Shown here one piece after another: positions 8,938 to 19,320 of a DNA stretch of 24,993 nucleotides. The stretch is taken from assembly GCA_943704525.1 (NCBI GenBank), contig CALSCQ010000532.1, positions 1 through 24,993 on the forward strand. Reading direction: 5' to 3'. The first letter of the stretch is position 1, and the number at the start of each line of letters is the position of its first letter. This stretch comes from Pigoraptor vietnamica (taxonomy: Eukaryota > Opisthokonta > Filasterea). Position numbers and translations under genes: made by a program. A model generated the notes under the pieces. That model saw nothing but the letters and a program-made list of their open reading frames with translations. It made no database searches and had not been told where the DNA came from.

Positions 8938-10276
8938 TCACCGGTGGTGGTGTGTGCACGCGCCAAACAACAAAGTGCGACAAACAGACGAATGTGGAGC
9001 AGCGCCGCAGGTGGACACTGGTGAGGCCAGTCGAGTGAGGGCAGAAACAGAGAGCAGAGCGCAGTGAGCGAGCGGATATTCCTTGCCCTCCTTGCCAGAG
9101 TCGTCGTCGTCGTGGGCGCGCTTCTGCATGGACGCCACGTGAGCAACTCAACTGAGCACTCGGCACATGACATGCACTGGCCGCATTCTCACCTCACGCG
9201 ACTTGCGCGCGTCGTCCGCAGCTGTCAGGAAGAAAAGGAAAAACTTTGCGTTAGGGGCAGACAAAGGACGGGCAGATGCGGCACACCCACTCTCGTCCTC
9301 TCGTCGCCGCTTGGCCTCGCGTTCCTTTGGCTCATCTCCGCCGCGTTCCTACATGCACAACACACACACACACACACACATGGGGCACATGAGTCCTCCG
9401 TTCACATGCCGGCCAGGGCGTGCATCGCATGCGCACCCTTTTCCGGTCACCCTTGTCCTTGTCCTTGTCCTTGTCCTTGTCCTTGTCCTTGTCCTTGTCC
9501 TTGTCCTTGCGGTCGCGCTCCTTGTCCTTGTCCTCCTTCTTGCCCTCTTTGTCCTCCTTGCGATCCTTCTCCTTCTCCCTCTCCCTGTCACGCTCCTTCT
9601 TCTCCTCACGCTCCTCCTTCTTCTCACGCTCCTTCTCCTTGTCGCGCTCCTTCGCGTCCTTGGCCTCCCGCTCGCTCGCCGCCGCCGCCTGCCGCAGCGC
9701 CTGCTGAAGCTGCGGGAGCACTCGCGACGACTCGCGGCCCTCGCTCTTGGCCGATTCGCGGCGCTCGCGATCCCGGCCCTTGCCTTCCTTGTCCCGCTCC
9801 TTGTCCTTCTCGTCACGCTCGGACCGGCTCTCCTCCTGGATGGCGGTGGGTGTGTTCCCGTGAGCTCCACTTACACGAACTTTGGAACGAAACAACACAA
9901 AGCACGCTGGGCATACCTTCGGCGCCTCCTTTTCCACACGCCGCCGCTTCGGGTCGGGCGTATCTGTGTCTGTGGACATACGCGGCGCAATAGGGGCACT
10001 CGGGCCCTTGCCCGCCTCTTGCGCGGGCGACTGCGGCCGCTTGCGCGCAGCCACGGGCGGGCGTTCCGCCTGCTGCGTCGCCTCCGTGCGCGTGGATTTG
10101 CTGCGCAAGGGCAAGGCATTGAGCCAAGTACGCTTAGTAGAAAGGAAGAGGGGTGGGATGCTCACCTGGCGACGTCGCTCTTCGTTGCATCTGCTCACCC
10201 GACGAATGAAAAAAAAAAAAGGGACGGTCAGAATGCTCGCACATCGGCACATCCATGCGTCACAATCAACAGCGAA

Positions 10277-10334
<58 letters not shown>

Positions 10335-13300
10335 TATGTGTGTGTATGTGTGGGTGGGTGCGTGATTGCGAGTACGTAAAGAGCACGGTGCACTCGACAC
10401 CGCATGACACACAAGCGCGGCCGCACACAGCCGCACAGAATCAACACGAAATCGTTCTAGAGTGCTTGCGCGGCGGTCACCTGGCTTGGCCGCGCGCGCC
10501 TCCCCCGCCTGCGATCCAGAGGGCAAACCGGTCAGTCGTGCCACTCACACATCGCAACACAGCGACGCATCTCATCATCAATGACAGCGCGCACGCACCG
10601 GCTTCGCATCGCCCGCCGATGAGGCACTGGCGGGCGCAGCCTACCGAAAGGGACCGTTAGAAACACTCGCGAGACGCGAACAACGAATACAAACATTCGC
10701 GCCGAACATACCTTTGTCTTTGGCTCGGGTTCCGCGAGAAGGCGCGGCTTGATCGACATGAGTACAGCTTGGTAACTGCGCGCGTGCGTGTGAAGGGGCA
10801 TAAGAGCAGTGAACACCAACGCAATCTAGGGCGTGCGAGCGCATCCGAGAGCAGCCTCAAAATACGTACCTCAGCGCGAGCGAGCGGACGTCGTCGCGCG
10901 TGTCCTGCTGTTTGAGCGTCTCGACCAGCCGCTCGAGCAGCAGCGCCTGGCGCCGGTATATGGGGAAGTGCGCGCTCACGTGCTTCAGGCACACGAGGGC
11001 GTTGCGGATTTGGAGGTGCTCCGGGCTGCCCAGGAGAATGTTGAGGCGCTGCGGACAAGCCCGGTAAGTCACGTACATGCATGCATACTTCCATGTGCGA
11101 CGTGCGATTCAGAAAGCGCACGTGCCTTGTTGAGCCGAAAGTGCCACTTGAGCACGAGCTTGCGGAAGTCCTCGTACGAGACGGGCGACAGGCGATTGTT
11201 CGGCCCGCGGTTCACGAAGCCCATCGGATGCATCGCGTCCTGCACAACAGAGCCGTTGGCGAGAGCGCGACACACGCACCCTTTCCCTGCACCCACCTTC
11301 TCGTACGCCGACTTGTCTTGGAACCAGCGGCCGAGCGCGCCCAGCAGCTCACAGAGGAAGCGTCCTGCGTGCGCACGCGGGTTCTTCAGTGGTCATCGCA
11401 AGATAACAGGCCGTGTCACTGTACCCACCAAAGCGGTTCGCCTCGTTCTCCGTACTCGCCATCAGATTGAACATGACGTCAGAGATCACCTGCGCACAGA
11501 GACTTAGCACCGCCGCCGCGACTACCGCACAACTTCCGAACACCCCATTCACTACTCCCAGCCCAAGGATCAACACAGAGGCGACACTGCGCACGGCACC
11601 ATCAGTCCCTGTCACATCTCACCATGTTGAAGAAGTTGAGGAACGCGAACCCCGGCGGCCGCAGGACAATGAGGTCGGGCACCCAGCGCCCAGCATACAC
11701 CGCGTCCATCGCCGAAAACGACGCGCGCGGGTATACGCACAGCTGGATAAAGGCCGAGATGACGTCCGACTTCCCGCGCGCCGTCGTCTGCCCAAAGAGC
11801 GCCGCCTTTTCGCTCTCAATCCACTTCGCGACGTTGCGCCGGTTCGCCTCTTGCGCGCGGAGCTCCTCCTGCAACCGCGTGACGACGCCAGCAAGCCGCT
11901 CGCGCTCCTTCTTGCGCTGGCTCGAGGATAGCTGCAATGGCGATAGGCAGGCACGCGTCAAGAAAGGGTTCGGATGCACGCTCGAGCCAGACAGACAGGT
12001 TCGCCTATTCGGCCATGCGCACCTGCGTGGCCTCGTCGCGGACTTCGTCCACCGCAGCAATCAGCTGCCGCTGCCGCGCAATTTCGGCCTCGTAGCGCGC
12101 GCGCGGTACAGAGAGGTCGTACTGCGAGAGCAGCCAGTATGTCGCGTAGGTGGCAGGCCTGCGTCCAAAGACAGCGGTTAGCCAGAGAAAAACTGCTTTC
12201 TTCTGATACAGGGGTGAAAGAGGGAGAAGCGGCAGAGATCAGCGCGGCGACATGCCTCAGTGTATCGGAAAAGCCGTGCGCATCAAACGACGCGGTCACA
12301 GTCTCAACGACAGGCGCCATGGCCTGCGACATCGCCGCAGCGAAGAGCTGGGAAAATGGCACGAGGCAACGCACGTGTCAATATATCAGACCCAGAGCCA
12401 CACATAGCACTGGCTCGATCGGGGTTTACCGCGAGGCAAAGCACGCGGCCATCCACGCACCTCATCCGGGTTGGGGTACTTGGCCGCCAGCTCGGCCATG
12501 GCTTGCTGCGGGGCGGAAAAACTTAGGCAGCCGCACGCATTGATCCCCTAACCCGCACGCCCTTTGACCCCTTAACCACGCACAGGCCAGGCACCCACCG
12601 TGAGTTGGTGCCGGAACTTTGGCCGATAGAGGCAGAAGGCGACCTCCGCGTCGAGGTGATACTCATTGACGAGCAAGCCAAAGGAGGGCACGAGGTCGTC
12701 GTATTCGGCAGGCGTCAGGGAGGTCGAGAGCAGTTCCACGTACTGCATCAGCGTAGACGTGCACTGCAAAGTAGAGAGGAAGGGAAAGAAGGATGGGTCA
12801 CCGCATTGCCCCACTGCGCCCAGCCAGACCCTTGAGCAGCCGCATACCTCGTCGTAGAGTATGCCCACAAGCTTGAGGTGCTTGACGTCGCCCTGCTTGT
12901 AGACGAGCACGTTGCGCTGCTGGCCGAGCAGCACAGCAAGCGGCAGTGCCAGGCCGGTCGACAGCAGCGCAGCCTTGAGGCGCGAGAGGGAAGGCGCCAC
13001 ACCGCGCGCCTGCACAAAGGTGCCCGCCTGGTGCAGCGATGCCCGATCAGCACCAGCGCACGCACCATGCAACACTTGAACTGCCAACAACAGCAAATCC
13101 AAAGCACACCTCTTGGCGAAGGGTCGGTCCGCCCGCCAGCGCCTCGATCTGCGCATCCGACGGCGTGTCGTTTTGCTCCACACCTGCCACGCACGTCGTT
13201 AGTCAACTCGTCACACTCGCCCGCAAACACCCGGAGCCACTTTCTACACATGTCCCACATCAACACGCACAGCACCCATCCCCATCCACAGCACATGCCC

Positions 13301-16300
13301 ACAACACGCATCCCCATCCCCAACACCTGCCCACAACACGCACAGCACCCATCCCCATCCCCAACACGTGCCCACAACACGCACAGCACCCATCCCCATC
13401 CCCAAGACCTGCCCACAACACGCACAGCACCCATCCCCATCCCCAACACATGCCCACAACACGCGCAGCACCCATCCCCATCCCTAAGACCTGCCCACAA
13501 CACGCACAGCACCCATCCCCATCCCCAACACGTGCCCACAACACGCACAGCACCCATCCCCATCCCCAACACGTGCCCACAACACGCACAGCACCCATCC
13601 CCATCCCAAAGACCTGCCCACAACACGCACAGCACCCATCCCCATCCCCAACACATGCCCACCGGCCATCTTGTTCACAATCTCCTGCAGAATGACAAAA
13701 TCGTGACTGCGCTCCGACGCCAGCTGGCACGCGACATGCCGCAACAGTCCCGCGAGCTCCACATTGTAACGGCGAGCGATGTTGCCGGCGAATTGAGCCA
13801 AAACTGGGGTTGTAAATGGATGGAGAGCGTCAGCACACGAAACGTCAAGAAATGTGCGCAATTCTCCACATGTGCGTCCGTGGGCGCAGCAGCGCAACCA
13901 CCCACACTTCAGCCACGGCGCAATCGAATTGCCCTCCGCCTTCTGCCGCTCCTTCTCGGGGGACGAGATAATGTCGAGAATTTCGTAGATGAGCACGTCG
14001 TACTCGAGGTCCGAGAGATAGCGCAGCGCCTCGGCGATCGGGCCAGCGAAGTTCTCGTACACCTGCGCCGCCGCCGCCGTTCATCGAAATGCAAAGCACC
14101 GACCATACGAAAGAGACACGAGGCAGCGCACTGTCCAGACAGCACGATGGCGGAGGACAGACACCCACCTGGATCTTTGCAAGAATCTCTCCGAATGCCA
14201 CCGTAGGCGCCACGTGTGCAATCTTGGCCAGCTGCCGCCCAGCAAGCTTGGTGTTGTCCTTCGTCAGCCGCCTGCGCATGCGCGCGTTACTCACGCGTCG
14301 ACGTTACCACGGGGAAAATGTGAGGTGGACGGTGGAGGGAAACAAATGCAGGGCGACAGCACAGAGGGTCAAGAGAGGGGGATGGAGAGCCCACTTCAAG
14401 ATCTTCCGCGTGTGCGACGCCTCCTCGGCCCTCCGGACGACGAGCTCTGGCAGCGACGCAAATCCGCTCGCCTTCCAGCCGGCGTAAATCTTGTACCGCC
14501 CCTCGTACGTGATGGTCTGCAGCGCCTCCCACAGGTGCACGGCGAGGCACTCGTTCGACGCCTGCATCGACAGCGACGGCAGAAGCACACTCTCAAAGAG
14601 GCCATTGACCGTCGCGCACAGCTCCAGCTCCCAATCCTCCTTCGCCGCCTTCTCGCGCAGCTTGCTGAGAAAGTCCGCGAAGATGCGCAGCAGTTTGCTG
14701 ATGAGCACTGCGTCGCAGCTGATGTGGGGACCGAGGCGCAGCACCATCGGCAGCGCAACGTCGAAAAAGTGCTCGAGCGACTCGCACTGCGGCGGGAGGC
14801 CAGCCGTCGATGCCAGCGCAAGGCGGACGGCTGGCTTCGCGGGGGCGGTCGCGCCGGGCACGCGCATACTGTCACAGAAACGCGAGTGAGAAGGGGGAAC
14901 AGAGCCGGCCAGGCAACACGCCACAAACGCCAAAAATCCACGCGACCCACCTCTTGTACAGCGGCTCAATCACGTGGTGCAGGAGCTTGACGATCCCGCG
15001 GGCGACGGGGCCGTACTGTGACACGAAAAACTGGGGCAGCTGTGCCATGACCGTCTCGGCAGACGCCCAGTCGTTGACGGCGAGGAGGGCGCTGCAGAGG
15101 CCCACGCGCTGGTTCGCAGAGAGCCTGGCCTGCACATGCAGAGCACCATCGGACCCTCAGCACACGGCCGCCCACGGTGCGCAACGCAGGAGAACAACAG
15201 TGAATGCGTGAGCAGACAGCACGCACGCTTACCTCGAGCTCCGCCTGGCGCTCTTTGTCAGGGGCGCGCGCCTTCTCCGCGTCCTCCTTCGCCTTGTCGT
15301 CGGACTCGGCCTGCGTGGAAGGGTCAAGTGAGAACGCACGCACAGGCACAGTGTCACAATTCAACGCCGACAACAGCACACGTACCGCCGCGAGGCTGAC
15401 GATGCTCATCTTCTTCGCGTTATCGGCCGCCTCCGCCATCAGACGCGCCCACTCCGACGCGCACTCGGCGACCGTCGGCGCCAGCTGCGTTCGCGAGACA
15501 CGGCACAATTGAGCAAAGATTCTCTCTCCAACCGAGCAGATGAAGTCGATGGACAACGTCAATGGTCTGAGCTGATTGCACGCGTCCATGGGTTGATGAT
15601 CCGACATGTCTCCAAACGAGTTCAACAGACGAGCGCCACTCACGTGGGGAAGTAAATCGGTGAGGGCGATGACCTTCTCCTTGACCAGTGCGGCCGCGAC
15701 GCGATACAGATTTTCCGGGGTTGTGCCCGACACTGCGCTCTTCTGTAACACAAACAACAAGCATCAGATGTCGACTTTCCTATCACGGCTCACACGCAGG
15801 GACGTACATGGTGCGACTGGAACTTGAACCCGAGGATATTGGCGACGGCCGCCTCGCGCGAGTGGTACGCGCGCAGCAGGCCGACGTGGAACGCCGGCTT
15901 GTCCACGTTCATTTCGAACGACTCGAGTATGATGTCAATCACGCGGTTCGGATCCAGGTCAAAGTACCCTGCGACGCACTGCCGCTCAGCACAGCATTCG
16001 GTGTGGGTCACGTGCGCGGAGCACAAGCACGCACCAATGAGGGACGTGATCTGGTCGAGCGCGGCTGCGGACGTGCCGTGCGAATCCGACGCGCCGGCCG
16101 CCTGCTGCAGGTCGACAATTAGCTTTGCGTACCCCTCCGATTCCTCGCGGAGCAGATTGAACTTCTGCTGCTTGTAGCTGCGGGACACAGGAAGGTCAAG
16201 TCAGCCTGGCGTCGGCAGAGACGCCCATTCACACTCGGCGGCAATTCACACTCTTGGCAATGGAATCCAGGCGAAAACGCACAAGAGTCGGGTCTTGCCG

Positions 16301-17111
16301 CGGACGAGCGTCTGCGAAAAGACCTTCTGGTCCTTGACGACGCCGATGGCCTCAAGCGCAGCGGCATCGAGGCGCTCTTTCAGCACGACCGCCAGGTCAC
16401 CATGGATTTTCTGCAGTGCGCACATTCAGCAGCCTATACAGTTGCGGGTGTGTAAGTCACAACAATGCAATTCACATGGCCCCCGTCCCACTCACCAAGC
16501 ACTCCTGCGCAACCGCAATCAAATGGCCCCGGGACGTCTTGTCCCTCTCCTCGTCGGCATCTGCGCACAACAGACGTCAGTGTGCGGGACGGAAACTGCG
16601 CCCAACACGAACTGCCCGTTTCCGTACCTTCGAAACTCAGCACGTCTGCAATCACCGACGCAATGACCCCTCGATTCTGCAGCTGCCTTGTGTCACTTCA
16701 CAGCAGAGACGAATCACTGATGGGCACGTGCACACACGAAACGGTCCGTGGCGCACGCATCGTCAACACATCAAAACTGCATCGCCCCCACGCCCACCGC
16801 CTCATTTGCAAGAAGAGCTGCCGCAGCAGCTGCTGGCGCGACTTCGCCCTTCGCCGCAGCCGCGCACACGTCGTACACAACTCGCACCAGCCCTGAAGAT
16901 TAGGGAGTGAGCACAAGCGCGCACACACGCAACCACATCCATTCCATCCACCTTGATGGTCTTTCTGCGCAAGGAATGCGTTCGCCAGATCAGACCTGCA
17001 AGAAGCGGCGAAGAATAAGCCGCGATCGGAGAAACGGCGACGTAAACACTCGAGCACCCACACGCTGCGGCCCTCTCCGCGCCAGTTACGGAGGTCTGCG
17101 GCGGGCGCCAT
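8938..17111 (-). CDS. THOC2: THO complex subunit 2 (34 exons)
   Basis: Minus-strand exons: 16952-17111, 16798-16892, 16628-16676, 16496-16560, 16283-16410, 16035-16177, 15808-15968, 15644-15742, 15386-15484, 15233-15310, 14951-15129, 14395-14868, 14169-14271, 13906-14062, 13663-13803, 13110-13183, 12848-13027, 12599-12763, 12461-12505, 12256-12347, 12023-12158, 11623-11931, 11429-11489, 11297-11364, 11126-11239, 10870-11048, 10712-10775, 10481-10508, 10166-10190, 9917-10100, 9437-9835, 9291-9348, 9193-9221, 8938-9123. The product is about 1508 aa; human THOC2 has 1593. THOC2 is the scaffold of THO/TREX, which couples transcription to mRNA export. Residues 1-1206 follow the human protein collinearly, for example FYKQQKFNLLREE, FDLDPNRVIDIILE, EPLYKR, LKRLTKDNTKLAGRQLAKI, QQRNVLVYKQGDVKHLKLVGILYDE, IQLCVYPRASFSAMDAVY, ENEANRFGRFLCELL and KWHFRLNK. 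The last 300 residues are a Lys/Glu/Asp/Arg tail with a (DK)n run. The final 45 codons are not charged, so the true stop may use another splice. Two introns appear to be GC-AG. Confidence 0.92.
9451..9509 (-). repeat. Coding hexanucleotide repeat, (Asp-Lys)n in THOC2
   Basis: About ten tandem CCTTGT units on the plus strand translate on the minus strand as alternating Asp-Lys in the charged C-terminal tail of THOC2. Units of six bases can change number without shifting the frame. The rest of exon 31 uses mixed RE, KE, ER and EK pairs, so only this segment is a recent pure array. Confidence 0.9.
10279..10350. repeat. (TG)n microsatellite in a THOC2 intron
   Basis: About 70 bp of TG repeats on the plus strand with a few TATG interruptions at the right end. 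It lies in the 290-bp intron between exons 28 and 29 of THOC2 (10191-10480), so the THOC2 transcript carries it as CA repeats. CA-rich intronic tracts can influence splicing of nearby short exons, and the two flanking exons are only 28 and 25 nt long. Confidence 0.9.
13271..13660. repeat. 41-bp minisatellite inside a THOC2 intron
   Basis: The landmark AGCACCCATCCCC recurs at 13271, 13344, 13385, 13426, 13467, 13508, 13549, 13590 and 13631. The step is exactly 41 bp except for the first interval (73 bp, one 32-bp unit plus one full unit). Units differ mainly at one spot: CACGTG, CACATG, CACCTG or AGACCTG before CCCACAACACGC. The array fills most of the intron between THOC2 exons 15 and 16 (13184-13662) and starts right at its donor. 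On the transcribed strand each unit contains GTGGGC plus the G-runs GGGGATGGGGATGGG. Confidence 0.95.
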
Positions 17112-17593
17112 TGGGAGCCCGCGCAGGATGGCGCAGCACGTGAGACGAAGCGCGAAGCAAGCCGGTCCACGTGCGTATGAGACAAACAAGCCCACTGTGT
17201 AGCGTGACTCACGCTGCACACACGGCCAGCATGCGCGTTTCAGCTTCCGTTCCGCACTGCTGGCTGTTGGCAGTCAGCTGATGGAGTTGCCGAGATCTCG
17301 CCAGCAGTCCTGCACCCGAGCGAGCTCTCGCCTGGCGATTGTGTCATTTCGGCGTCTGCAGGCGGCATCGGCAGCCAATGGCGCGCGCCCTCAAGTGTCA
17401 CGCAGAGAACAGCGCAAAAACAGCGTCGAAGCAGGTCGCCCCGCTCGCAGGCACGGCTGCATCGCCGCGGACCCTCTGTGCGCGTGTGTGGTGTGTGGGC
17501 GTCGTTTCGGTGCACTGCGTGTGAGGCGCGTGCGGCTGACGGCGGACGGCGGGGGTCCCACCCCGCGTCCGCCGCCCGCTGGCAGCACACAAG
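17112..17593. other. Divergent promoter region of THOC2 and the bZIP gene
   Basis: This 482-bp spacer holds no gene I can support. It should contain both promoters. Notable sites are the AP-1-like palindrome at 17201-17215 and a CCAAT pentamer at 17374-17378. No TATA box stands out. Confidence 0.6.
17201..17215. promoter_or_regulatory. Perfect palindrome around an AP-1/Gcn4 site
   Basis: AGCGTGACTCACGCT is a perfect 15-bp inverted repeat with a single central base. Its core TGACTCA (17205-17211) is the classic recognition element of AP-1/Gcn4-type bZIP dimers. It lies 90 bp upstream of the THOC2 start codon and 379 bp upstream of the start of a bZIP gene. The core fits known bZIP half-site geometry. 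Autoregulation by the neighbouring factor is inference, since NxxASxxFR bZIPs may prefer other half-sites. Confidence 0.5.
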
Positions 17594-19006
17594 ATGAGCC
17601 TGTTTGATTTTGACCTCTCGAATGTGGACCTGGACCTGGAGAAGATCCCCGAGCTCAATTTGTTCGACGGTGTGTGCCGGGGGAGCGTCCATGCGCGCGT
17701 CATGCTGCGTTGGTTGATCCTGTTCCGGCGTTAGAGCACACGTGATGTCGTTCCTTTCGTTGACGCGGCGCTGATTGCAGATGCGTTTTCGGGGGCCGAC
17801 CAAAGGATGACGTCCGGGGAACCGGCGTCTGCGCCAAGGCCGCGTGCGCAGGCAACGGCCGTCCTGGATCCCTTTGCCGCGTTCGCTGACTTTCAGAACA
17901 TTCTCCCTCCCCCTCGCGCCTTGGCCCCTGGCGGCGGCGGTGGTGGCGCTGTGCCACAGCCCAAAGTGCGCTCCAAAACGTCCACGCCCGCGGCCGCCCC
18001 CACGCCCGCGCCCGCCGCACCCGCGCGCGCGAATGGCACTGCGGCGCTCGGCCTGCTCCAGCAGCAGCAGCAGCAGCAGCAGCGCCTCCTTGCGCAACAG
18101 CAACTGCTCATGCAGCTCGTCAACAAGTCGACGGGTGCGGACCTCGGCCTTGGGTTGGCTGCGCTCGGAGGGATGCGAGGGGCTGGCGCGTTTGGTGCCG
18201 CTGCGGCCATCGACCCGTTTGGCGGCAACCCCGTGCTGTCGGACGTGCCCATATTGCCGCCCTCCGCTCTCGATCTTCTCCTGATGCCGCAGTCGCTTCC
18301 GCTGGCGCACCAGCGACTTCAACTGCTTCAACAGCAACAACAACAACAGCAGCAGCAACAACAACAACAGGCCGTGCACGCCAAGGCGCCGCCAGTGTCG
18401 ACGGACCACTCGCTCCAACTGCAGGCCGCCCTTCAACAGCAGCAGACGCTGGCGTCGTTGACGGGCTTGCAGACCACGCCTCTGCGACCGGCAGCACAGC
18501 CACCGAAGCCCATCGCGGCGGGCCCTCCGCCGACATTAGCGCCTAAGTCGAACGCAAAACGACCGCTGGTCAAGGCCGAGTCTGAGGACAACCTCCACCA
18601 GGCGGCGCAGGACGCGAGCGACGACAGGGACACAAAGGACCTGTCCGAGGAGGCGATTGCGCGCATCACGCGGGAGAAGCGGGAGCGCAACTGTGCTGCG
18701 AGCACTCGGTTTCGGATGCGCAAGAAGCAGAAGTTTATTGAGCTGGAGCGCACGGCGAGCGAGATGACCGACCGCTGCCACAGCCTCCAGCTGCAGGTGC
18801 AGAAGCTCGAGGCCGAAGTGGCGTACTTGAAGAGCCTCCTGACCATGGTGCACGGGGGCGGCGTGCCCCAGGGCGCGGCGACCGCGGCGGCGACCACCGT
18901 CGTGGACCTCATGGCATCCGTGCGCGGGGTGAAGGCCGAGCTGGGAGAGGCGGAGGAGCCCGGTGCCCCTGGCGGGCACGGGCGCGATGCGACGGCGGAG
19001 CAGTAG
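17594..19006 (+). CDS. bZIP transcription factor, NxxASxxFR class (two exons)
   Basis: Exons 17594-17669 and 17781-19006 give 433 aa. The basic region and leucine zipper lie at about residues 320-380. The basic region reads KRERNCAASTRFRMRKKQ, and the following heptads include Leu and other hydrophobic residues (IELERTA, CHSLQLQ, VQKLEAEVAYLKSLL). The NxxASxxFR contact residues match the fungal Cys-3/Zip1/MetR/Met4 group rather than Fos/Jun (NxxAAxxCR). The N-terminus, MSLFDFDLSNVDLDLEKIPE, and a second segment, DPFAAFADFQNIL, have the acidic-aromatic pattern of activation domains. Two glutamine tracts follow: eight CAG codons (18059-18082) and fourteen mixed CAA/CAG codons (18329-18370). Much of the remainder is Pro/Ala-rich and probably disordered. 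The ATG has A at -3. The factor should act as a dimer in the nucleus. Its target genes cannot be read from the sequence; a role in sulfur or nutrient control is only suggested by the class. Confidence 0.87.
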
Positions 19007-19142
19007 CGTGGAGGCGTGCGGCGGCGGCGTTGTCTGCGTTGCGTTGGCGCTTGCTGGCTGCGTGCGTGTGTGCTTTGCGTGGAACTATGGAAAAGGGTGT
19101 CATGAAATTGCCTGATTTGGAAATAGTCGGCACTCACCTAGA

Positions 19143-19168
19143 TTTCCCGCCACAAAAAACGCGCGAAA
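19143..19168. promoter_or_regulatory. Two E2F/MBF-like elements upstream of the Dbf4 gene
   Basis: TTTCCCGCC at 19143-19151 fits the E2F consensus TTTSSCGC on the plus strand. GCGCGAAA at 19161-19168 is the reverse complement of TTTCGCGC, a second match. The CGCGAAA part also resembles the yeast SCB box. They lie 153-178 bp before the chosen start codon. DBF4 is a known S-phase-regulated gene in animals and yeasts, so the placement fits. The same stretch would be coding if translation began at 19087 instead. Confidence 0.5.
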
Positions 19169-19320
19169 TGGTTCAATCAAAACACGCCGCAACAACGGCC
19201 AGCACTGAAACGGCGGCAACGCACCACAAGCGCATTCCCGCCAGCGCACCACTTCATTGCACTCGCGCCGCTCCCGAGTCGCTGCGCATTCAATCGCATG
19301 CACGAGCGCACTGCGTGGCC

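Noticed and set aside
10209-10220. A-run that could be the tail of a retroposed copy
   Set aside because: On the THOC2 strand it is the polypyrimidine tract just before the exon 29 acceptor, and there is no element body or target-site duplication.
13271-13660. CRISPR-like regular array
   Set aside because: Units abut with no unique spacers and it lies in a eukaryotic intron; it is a minisatellite.
12878-14206. A long plus-strand open frame of Thr-His-Pro repeats across 13200-13690, and matching Cys-Gly-Trp frames on the other strand
   Set aside because: They are translations of the 41-bp minisatellite, which is not a multiple of three and so leaves several frames open. The flanks are THOC2 exons on the minus strand.
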